5,961 nt of DNA, taken from the NCBI GenBank assembly GCA_021803845.1, contig JAJZLA010000115.1, positions 1 to 5,961 on the forward strand. Reading direction: 5' to 3'. Under the pieces are notes generated by a model. That model searched no databases, had not been told where the DNA came from, and worked only from the letters and a program-made list of their open reading frames with translations. Shown here one piece after another: positions 1 to 4,369 of this stretch (its first letter is position 1; each line of letters begins with the position of its first letter). This stretch comes from a bacterium. GTDB taxonomy: Bacteria; SZUA-79; Acidulodesulfobacterales; Acidulodesulfobacteraceae. The position numbers and the translations under genes are program-made.

Positions 1-1314
1 ATTAGTAACGGTTTTGCTCATCTGATAAACGCCGCCTATAACTACCGTCTGTCCGTTTTTAATTATAACGGTGGAATTGGCGCTTTCCGTGTCAAGCGTA
101 GCCTGGGCGCCGGAAACTGGTGGAGCGACCGTATTATTGGACGAGTTTATAACGAGTTTTACGTTTCCGTTTGCCATGATATGGGGAGTGATCTGAAGCG
201 AAATCTGCGCGGTAATCGCCTGAGGAGCGGCTGTAGCGCCGACTCCGGCTACGCCGGGCAGGTAAAGCGTCTGACCCTTTTCTATAGTTGCGGTCTGGTT
301 ATTAAGAACGACTACTTTAGGCGAAGCAATGGATTTTGCTTTAGACAAACTTTCCAGCGCCTGAAGCGTAGCGTTTATACTGGCATAAGAGTTTAATATT
401 CCGACTGTAAAAGTTCCTGCCGACGGCTGCGTCGTAAGCGTCGGGCTCAGTCCCGGACCCGAAGGCGTTCCTGTAGTTTCTCCGCTGAAATAATTAGGCG
501 ATACCGCGGCGTTTGAAGAAGTCGGAGCCGAGCCGAGATAACTGCCGTTCCAGTTTATGCCAAGCTGGTTGGAATAGTTTTTGCTGACCTCCACCATTTT
601 TGCGACAATCTCGACTTCAGGCGTTCTCTTATCAAGCATTTTCACTAATTTTACCGCTTTTGCGACATGATTAGGGATATCCGTAATCAGCAAAGAGTGT
701 AGCGACTTATCGTAAATAACCCTGCCCTGCGAACTTAAAACCGATTTTACTTTTGCCATCAGCCCGCTTGCCGAAACATAGTTAATCGGAACGAGCCTTG
801 TTACCTTATGCTCCGAAATCGCTCTTGCCTTTTTCTCGGCCGAAACCACGGACGCTATAGTTGCGGTAGAGTTTATGTAATATATCCCGTCTTTTTTAAC
901 CATTCCAAGACTGTATGCTTCGAGTATGAGAGACAAAATATTTTTTAGCGGAACTCTTTTCATTTTCATCGTAACGGTTCCCTTTACGTCGGAACCTATC
1001 AAGACATTCATGTCGGAAACTTTTGCAATCATTCTTATGACATCGACTACGCTTGCATTCTGAAAATCGAAGCTGACCCTCATATCCGTAGGGTCTAAGA
1101 AGAATTTTTTAACGGTTTGGGTTTGGGGAGAACCGCCTGCCGACATAGACGATGACGGCGATGCGGATACAACCGGCTGAACTCCCGCCGGCGCGGCAAC
1201 CGCCGTTCCGCTCCCGCCGCCCTGTCCGGCATATACAAGCGCCGCCCCGTATATAACGTATATAAATGCCCCGAATGCAAACAAAACCGTTAAAAAGAAT
1301 GTTCGCTTTTTCAT
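1..1314 (-). CDS. pilQ: Type IV pilus secretin PilQ, C-terminus cut by window edge
   Basis: Outer-membrane secretin forming the pore through which the type IV pilus passes. My translation gives 438 codons before the edge. Residues 1-29 look like a Sec signal peptide (MKKR, hydrophobic core, VYA|G cleavage). Residues 30-77 are a Gly/Ser/Ala/Pro-rich linker. Residues about 78-147 are an STN domain (SFDFQNASVVDVI, DVKGTVTMKMKRVPL). Residues 168-230 are a secretin N1 domain ending in MLDKRTPEVEI. The secretin barrel runs from about 231 to the edge (VEVSKNYSNQLGINW, IASPKVVVLNNQTATIEKG, ISLQITPHI, NGQTVVIGGVY). The expected final VPxLGxIPxLGxLF stretch lies beyond the window. There are no AMIN domains before STN, unlike most proteobacterial PilQ proteins. 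The ATG has a good Shine-Dalgarno (GAGGA, 7 nt away). It is the last operon gene seen, 58 nt after pilP. The alternative of MshL is less likely given the pilMNOP context. Confidence 0.95.
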   Translation of the reverse strand, partial: MKKRTFFLTVLFAFGAFIYVIYGAALVYAGQGGGSGTAVAAPAGVQPVVSASPSSSMSAGGSPQTQTVKKFFLDPTDMRVSFDFQNASVVDVIRMIAKVSDMNVLIGSDVKGTVTMKMKRVPLKNILSLILEAYSLGMVKKDGIYYINSTATIASVVSAEKKARAISEHKVTRLVPINYVSASGLMAKVKSVLSSQGRVIYDKSLHSLLITDIPNHVAKAVKLVKMLDKRTPEVEIVAKMVEVSKNYSNQLGINWNGSYLGSAPTSSNAAVSPNYFSGETTGTPSGPGLSPTLTTQPSAGTFTVGILNSYASINATLQALESLSKAKSIASPKVVVLNNQTATIEKGQTLYLPGVAGVGATAAPQAITAQISLQITPHIMANGNVKLVINSSNNTVAPPVSGAQATLDTESANSTVIIKNGQTVVIGGVYQMSKTVTN

Positions 1315-1349
1315 ATTATTTTCCTCGTTTTAATTATTATAATTCAAAA

Positions 1350-1361
1350 TCTTGTTCTTAT
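1350..1361 (-). repeat. Shared intra-operon motif, copy in the pilP-pilQ gap
   Basis: ATAAGAACAAGA on the minus strand, identical to a copy in the pilO-pilP gap at 1864-1875. It lies just after the pilP stop and about 35 nt before the pilQ start. The bases upstream of both copies are also G-rich, with a one-base length difference. Function unknown; it could be an mRNA element or the trace of a local duplication. Confidence 0.45.
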
Positions 1362-1372
1362 CCTGCAATTAT

Positions 1373-1855
1373 TTATTTTAATCCCATAACGACGTTCATC
1401 GAGCGCATTTGTCCGAGAATATTATATGTCCTTTCGACCAAATTTACCTCGCTTCCGTTTATCGAAACCACCCTTGCCCTGTTTACGCCGACTAACGAAC
1501 CTACGGTGATTATATACGACCTGTTATCCGGGGTTTGCAGCATCGCAAAATATTTTCCCCTCCTGTTCATAATGCCAACTACCCTTAGCGATGAAATGCC
1601 GTATTGCAGAAGAGGCAGTTCGCCCGCTTTGAACGACGTAACGTGTTTTTGGGTATATAAAAACGTCTGGAACGGGTCTCTCTTTAAATAATAAGGATAT
1701 GCGACGCCGGGTTTGACGGTGGCCGCAGCAACGCTTTTATTGCTGTCGTTTTTATTAGTCCCGGCAAAACAAAGCGCGCTTTTAAAAACTGAAAAAACGG
1801 CAAAAACGATTAAGGCCGCTGACGCCGATTTTCCGATTATTCTTTTTATATCCAT
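1373..1855 (-). CDS. pilP: Type IV pilus inner-membrane/periplasmic linker PilP
   Basis: PilP (160 aa) is the periplasmic protein that binds the PilN-PilO dimer and reaches up to the N-domains of PilQ. Visible family signatures are KRDPFQTF at residues 58-65, PLLQYGISSLRVVGIM at 81-96 and a small beta domain at 100-145 (ITVGSLVGVNRARVV, then VNLVERTYNILGQ). The N-terminus is a signal-like segment (MDIKRIIGK, hydrophobic 11-28). PilP is often a lipoprotein, but the only cysteine here, C29, follows SAL, a poor lipobox because -1 should be small. Cleavage after CFA (residue 31) by signal peptidase I, or retention as an anchor, is as likely. Length fits the family. The ATG is preceded by AGAGGT with a 5-nt spacer, and by an out-of-frame ATG 5 nt upstream that stops after four codons. 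It lies 49 nt after pilO and 58 nt before pilQ. Confidence 0.93.
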   Translation of the reverse strand: MDIKRIIGKSASAALIVFAVFSVFKSALCFAGTNKNDSNKSVAAATVKPGVAYPYYLKRDPFQTFLYTQKHVTSFKAGELPLLQYGISSLRVVGIMNRRGKYFAMLQTPDNRSYIITVGSLVGVNRARVVSINGSEVNLVERTYNILGQMRSMNVVMGLK

Positions 1856-1863
1856 TTCATACC

Positions 1864-1875
1864 TCTTGTTCTTAT
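1864..1875 (-). repeat. Shared intra-operon motif, copy in the pilO-pilP gap
   Basis: ATAAGAACAAGA on the minus strand, the twin of the copy in the pilP-pilQ gap. Here it runs into the pilP Shine-Dalgarno: its last AGA continues as AGAGGT, 5 nt before the pilP ATG. In this copy the motif may therefore help ribosome binding; the copy before pilQ is not at the Shine-Dalgarno. Confidence 0.45.
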
Positions 1876-1904
1876 TCCCGCAAATAAAAGTTTCACGTCG
1901 TTTC

Positions 1905-2531
1905 TCACGGTTTTTTAACCGCAGGCGCCTTCGCCGCCGTTTTAACGGGAGGCTTAGCCGGAGGAGCTCCTATAAAAGAAAAAGCCGTTCCGTTGAAAGA
2001 AACCGAAACCTTATGTCCCTTGGAAGCCCTTGAAATAGCAACGTTATGCACATCTACTATTCTTTTCATAACCGCAAGCTTATAAAAAAACTTATAGACG
2101 TTATAAAAATCTCCGCTTATATTCATAGAAAACGGGACGGTTTCATAAAAACCTTTGGCGGCGCCTTTTTCAGGCTTAAACATTTTTAAATTAAGATTCA
2201 GGGCTTTTTCATAGTTTGAAATTTTCATTAAAAGCTGAGGTATGTTTTTCTTCGACGGAAGTTCCTCAAGAAGCCCCGCAAATTCTTTATTTAGTTTCTT
2301 ATACTGCTTTAATAACGCGGGATAGCTTCTGACCGTCGCCAAGTACGAATTATATTTTGCGGTTATCCCGCTCAATTCGGTCTGTTTTTGCAAGGCTTTC
2401 GCCCTCAGTCCCGAATAGACGAAATAATAGTATATCCCCATTATCGCTATAAATAAAATAATGCTAATAACCGTTCCGAGAACCGCCGGATTGCCGAAAT
2501 TGATTTTCGATTTAATCGATTTAATATCCAT
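1905..2531 (-). CDS. pilO: Type IV pilus alignment-complex protein PilO
   Basis: PilO (208 aa) is a bitopic inner-membrane protein that pairs with PilN and connects the cytoplasmic PilM ring to PilP. It has a short cytoplasmic N-terminus, one transmembrane helix at about residues 17-38 (VLGTVISIILFIAI...), a coiled coil at about 40-90, then the ferredoxin-like PilO core. Core motifs are ELPSKKNIPQLLMKISNYE (90-108), VPFSMNISGDFYNVYKFFYKL (132-152) and MKRIVDVHNVAIS (155-167), all typical of PilO. The last 23 residues (186-208) are a Pro/Ala/Lys-rich tail outside the core fold. The ATG lies 19 nt after the pilN stop. The only upstream purine run is GGGGCGG about 12 nt away, a weak Shine-Dalgarno, so translation may depend on coupling to pilN. 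The first four residues (MDIK) match those of PilP. Confidence 0.94.
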   Translation of the reverse strand: MDIKSIKSKINFGNPAVLGTVISIILFIAIMGIYYYFVYSGLRAKALQKQTELSGITAKYNSYLATVRSYPALLKQYKKLNKEFAGLLEELPSKKNIPQLLMKISNYEKALNLNLKMFKPEKGAAKGFYETVPFSMNISGDFYNVYKFFYKLAVMKRIVDVHNVAISRASKGHKVSVSFNGTAFSFIGAPPAKPPVKTAAKAPAVKKP

Positions 2532-2550
2532 TCTATTGCGCCGCCCCGCC

Positions 2551-3108
2551 CTATCTCTTCCCTTTTACGTTCATAGTTAAAGCAAAACTTTGAAGCCTTA
2601 AACCCTGTTTTTTGACTTCCGAAGTCTGGAGAAGACTCACGCCGCCGAAAAAGCCGGTTTGGCTCAAATTGTTCATAAATATCGATTCTACCTGTCCGTC
2701 CAAAGCTATTCCGGTAACGGAAAGCAAGCCTTTATTAGATTTTAAAGAATCAATCCATGCAAATCTTGGAATTGCCGCCGTAATATAGTAAATATATCCT
2801 ATAGGACCCATCTGCTCTTTTTTTAGAGTTTTAATGACGTTAATCTTCTCGAGAATTCGCGATTCTTTTGCTTTCAACGAGTTTGCTTCTCTTACCTTAG
2901 GCATTAGCATTGCGGTCTTTTCGTTATAGGTCTTTATGCTTTGGTTTAAGCCGCCGATTTTATTATCAATGGAATATTGAAGAAAGAAGACTGCTATAGC
3001 GGCAAGAACTGCCGGAACTATCAAAAAAACCAGCAAATTCCGCAGACCGCCGGTTTCTATTCTTATTTTTATCTTTTTGGGTTTTTTATTTAAATTAATC
3101 TTAATCAA
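2551..3108 (-). CDS. pilN: Type IV pilus alignment-complex protein PilN (TTG start)
   Basis: PilN (185 aa) is the inner-membrane partner of PilO whose cytoplasmic tail docks into PilM. The N-terminus IKINLNKKP retains the Ile-Asn-Leu of the PilM-binding motif, usually INLLP, but not the following Leu-Pro, and is followed by a very basic stretch. One transmembrane helix spans about residues 23-44, a coiled coil about 45-98, then the PilN core: IPRFAWIDSLKSNKG (113-127), LLSVTGIALDGQVESIFMNNL (128-148), FFGGVSLLQTSEVKKQG (153-169) and a final beta strand FALTMNVKG. The start is TTG. It is preferred because the docking tail must be included, no ATG precedes the transmembrane helix, and GGGGAG lies 9 nt upstream inside the last codons of pilM. 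Only one base separates the pilM stop from this start, so translational coupling is likely. Confidence 0.93.
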   Translation of the reverse strand: MIKINLNKKPKKIKIRIETGGLRNLLVFLIVPAVLAAIAVFFLQYSIDNKIGGLNQSIKTYNEKTAMLMPKVREANSLKAKESRILEKINVIKTLKKEQMGPIGYIYYITAAIPRFAWIDSLKSNKGLLSVTGIALDGQVESIFMNNLSQTGFFGGVSLLQTSEVKKQGLRLQSFALTMNVKGKR

Positions 3109-3109
3109 T

Positions 3110-4162
3110 TTAATCTACTCCCCTTAATGCCAATCCGACCGCGACGGCAAAAAAATGGCTCTTATCGTCTGCGATATCCTGTTTGAACAGCAAATTTCTA
3201 AAAGGATTTATATTAATCGCCGGAATATTTGTTTTTGATTCTATATCCTCCAAAATACCCTGTAATTTGCTTGAACCTCCGGTCAGATAAACTTTTTTGG
3301 GATACTGCTTGTCGTTGTTTGCGGCAAAATAATCTATCGTTCTTTGAATTTCCGACGTTACCCTCGACAGTATCATATCTAGGTATATCGAATAATCGGA
3401 TTTAAAATCTTCGCCTCTGCCGCCTAAATTGCCGATTTTTATATTTTCCGCTTCGTTAGCATCTATCTGAAATTTTTTTGCTATTTCTTCCGTGATATTC
3501 ATCCCGCCAATGGGTATATCTCTTCTGAATAAATTTACGCCCTTCTGAAGCACATGGACGTTCGTTTCCGACGCTCCTATTTTTACTATGGCCGTCAATT
3601 CGTCGAATTCTTCCGGATAATTAAAATTAAACATATTTTCCAGCGCTATGCAATCGACGTCCACTATTGCGGGATTCAATCCGCATTGATGAATAAAATT
3701 CATCTGATTATCGATAATATCTTTTTTTCCCGCAACTATCATAATTAGATTGCTGCCGGCATCGTTAGGAGAATCGCCCAAAACGATGTAATCCAGAAAT
3801 ACCTCGTTAATATCGTAAGTAATATATCTTTGGGCCTCGTAATATATCGAAGAATCAAGCTCGTTAGGCTTCATTTTAGGCATTTCTATGGTTTTTATTA
3901 TGACATGTTTACAAGGTATTCCTATGGCGACTTTTTTTTCGCCGATGCCGAGTTTGGAAAAAGAGCTTTTAAGATAGGAGGCGGCCGAAGCGGGGTCGTT
4001 TACAGTGCCGCCGCCGACGGCGCCCGCAGGCAGGTCTATTACGTCAAGAGCATCGATATAATATTTGCGTCCAGACTTGGACAATTCGAGAACTTTAAGA
4101 GAGTTAGAGCCTATATCGACTCCGACGCCAGTTTTCGAACCGATGCCTAATTTTAAAGCCAT
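3110..4162 (-). CDS. pilM: Type IV pilus actin-like ATPase-fold protein PilM
   Basis: PilM (350 aa) is the cytoplasmic actin/FtsA-like protein that polymerises at the base of the pilus machine and binds the N-terminus of PilN. The phosphate-1 motif is clear (GVDIGSNSLKVLEL, residues 14-27, with D16 and G18). The conserved MPKMKPNELDSSIYYEAQRYI (94-114) and DVDCIALENMF (168-178) are typical. Residues 191-205 form the phosphate-2 region, but the aspartate usual there is K194 (AIVKIGAS). RRDIPIGGMNITEEIAKKF (213-231), the adenosine motif VYLTGGSSKLQGILEDI (291-307) and the closing FAVAVGLALRG (338-348) complete the family pattern. Full family length. The ATG has a G-rich Shine-Dalgarno (ACGGGG, 5 nt away). 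First gene of the operon, transcribed from the divergent region to its right. Confidence 0.96.
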   Translation of the reverse strand: MALKLGIGSKTGVGVDIGSNSLKVLELSKSGRKYYIDALDVIDLPAGAVGGGTVNDPASAASYLKSSFSKLGIGEKKVAIGIPCKHVIIKTIEMPKMKPNELDSSIYYEAQRYITYDINEVFLDYIVLGDSPNDAGSNLIMIVAGKKDIIDNQMNFIHQCGLNPAIVDVDCIALENMFNFNYPEEFDELTAIVKIGASETNVHVLQKGVNLFRRDIPIGGMNITEEIAKKFQIDANEAENIKIGNLGGRGEDFKSDYSIYLDMILSRVTSEIQRTIDYFAANNDKQYPKKVYLTGGSSKLQGILEDIESKTNIPAININPFRNLLFKQDIADDKSHFFAVAVGLALRGVD

Positions 4163-4218
4163 ATTAGCCCCGTAGAGAATTATACTTATATAGTATATAT
4201 CGGCTTTTTAAGAGCCTG

Positions 4219-4248
4219 CTTTAATAATATTATCTTTAATAATATTAT
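4219..4248. repeat. Two perfect tandem copies of a 15-bp unit
   Basis: CTTTAATAATATTAT occurs at 4219-4233 and again, directly abutting, at 4234-4248, with no mismatch. The copies are 15 bp apart, roughly one and a half helical turns. They sit just downstream of the candidate pil -10 box, over the predicted transcription start and early leader. They could be regulator half-sites or simply a slippage product in AT-rich DNA. Confidence 0.8.
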
Positions 4249-4251
4249 TAA
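4236..4251. promoter_or_regulatory. 16-bp perfect palindrome overlapping the pil promoter, possible operator
   Basis: TTAATAATATTATTAA is its own reverse complement. It covers the second tandem repeat and overlaps the first bases of the candidate -10 element of the pil promoter (4250-4255). A protein bound here would block transcription initiation. A role is inferred only from symmetry and position; AT-rich DNA forms such palindromes by chance more easily than average DNA. Confidence 0.4.
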
Positions 4252-4278
4252 GATAACCTCAATTAAATTGAAAGTCAA
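4250..4278 (-). promoter_or_regulatory. Candidate sigma70-type promoter for the pilMNOPQ operon
   Basis: On the minus strand, TTGACT (4273-4278) is followed after 17 bp by TATCTT (4250-4255). These match the -35 consensus at five of six and the -10 consensus at four of six, with ideal spacing. Transcription would begin near 4243 and give a leader of about 80 nt before pilM. The spacer contains the interrupted palindrome CAATT-A-AATTG, and the -10 abuts the 16-bp palindrome. A TATAAT also occurs closer to pilM (4179-4184), but it has no -35 partner and would leave almost no ribosome-binding leader. Confidence 0.55.
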
Positions 4279-4318
4279 GTTTTTTATTATTTTTTATAAA
4301 AATTATAATCTTTTTGGT

Positions 4319-4346
4319 TTGATTTTAAATTCAAAAATCGTATAAT
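4319..4346 (+). promoter_or_regulatory. Candidate sigma70-type promoter for the glycosyltransferase gene
   Basis: TTGATT (4319-4324) and a perfect TATAAT (4341-4346) are separated by 16 bp. Transcription would start near 4353, giving a leader of about 17 nt. The leader is almost only A and T and contains no Shine-Dalgarno before the ATG at 4370, so initiation would rely on an unstructured A-rich leader. Confidence 0.55.
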
Positions 4347-4369
4347 GTTTCTAAAAAAAATTATAAATT

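Larger units (their letters stand above)
4163..4369. promoter_or_regulatory. Divergent control region between pilM and the glycosyltransferase gene
   Basis: This 207-bp non-coding, extremely AT-rich stretch separates two divergently transcribed genes. It contains a candidate promoter in each direction, a pair of perfect 15-bp tandem repeats, a 16-bp palindrome, an interrupted palindrome CAATT-A-AATTG (4260-4270), a 12-bp AT palindrome TTTTTATAAAAA (4291-4302) and a short inverted repeat GGCT...AGCC (4202-4216). No coding potential is evident. The clustering of symmetrical elements on the pil side suggests regulator binding there, which is inference. A-tracts at about 4281-4302 could act as UP elements or bend DNA for either promoter. 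Confidence 0.8.

Noticed and set aside
1095..1280. Minus-strand 61-codon frame within the start of pilQ
   Set aside because: It is out of frame with pilQ, which supplies a signal peptide and linker here; the Arg-rich product is the product of a GC-rich linker read in the wrong frame.
1334..1345. TATAAT in the pilP-pilQ gap as an internal pilQ promoter
   Set aside because: No -35 partner at 16-18 bp; the nearest candidate (TTGCAG) is 21 bp away, and AT-rich gaps produce TATAAT by chance.
1266..1691. Plus-strand open frame of 141 codons opposite pilP and the pilP-pilQ gap
   Set aside because: It is antisense to pilP, whose family motifs are clear, and it has no recognisable domain or Shine-Dalgarno.
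1905..1920. CGGTT-AAAA-AACCG inverted repeat at the end of pilO as a terminator
   Set aside because: The stem is only 5 bp, it lies in coding sequence, no U-tract follows it, and pilP and pilQ lie downstream in the same operon.
1713..2033. Plus-strand open frame of 106 codons with an Arg/Ser-rich end
   Set aside because: It is antisense to the pilP signal region and the end of pilO; the Arg-rich stretch is the reverse of the Pro/Ala/Lys-rich PilO tail.
3554..4150. Two plus-strand open frames opposite pilM
   Set aside because: PilM motifs run through the whole region on the minus strand, so these are antisense shadows.
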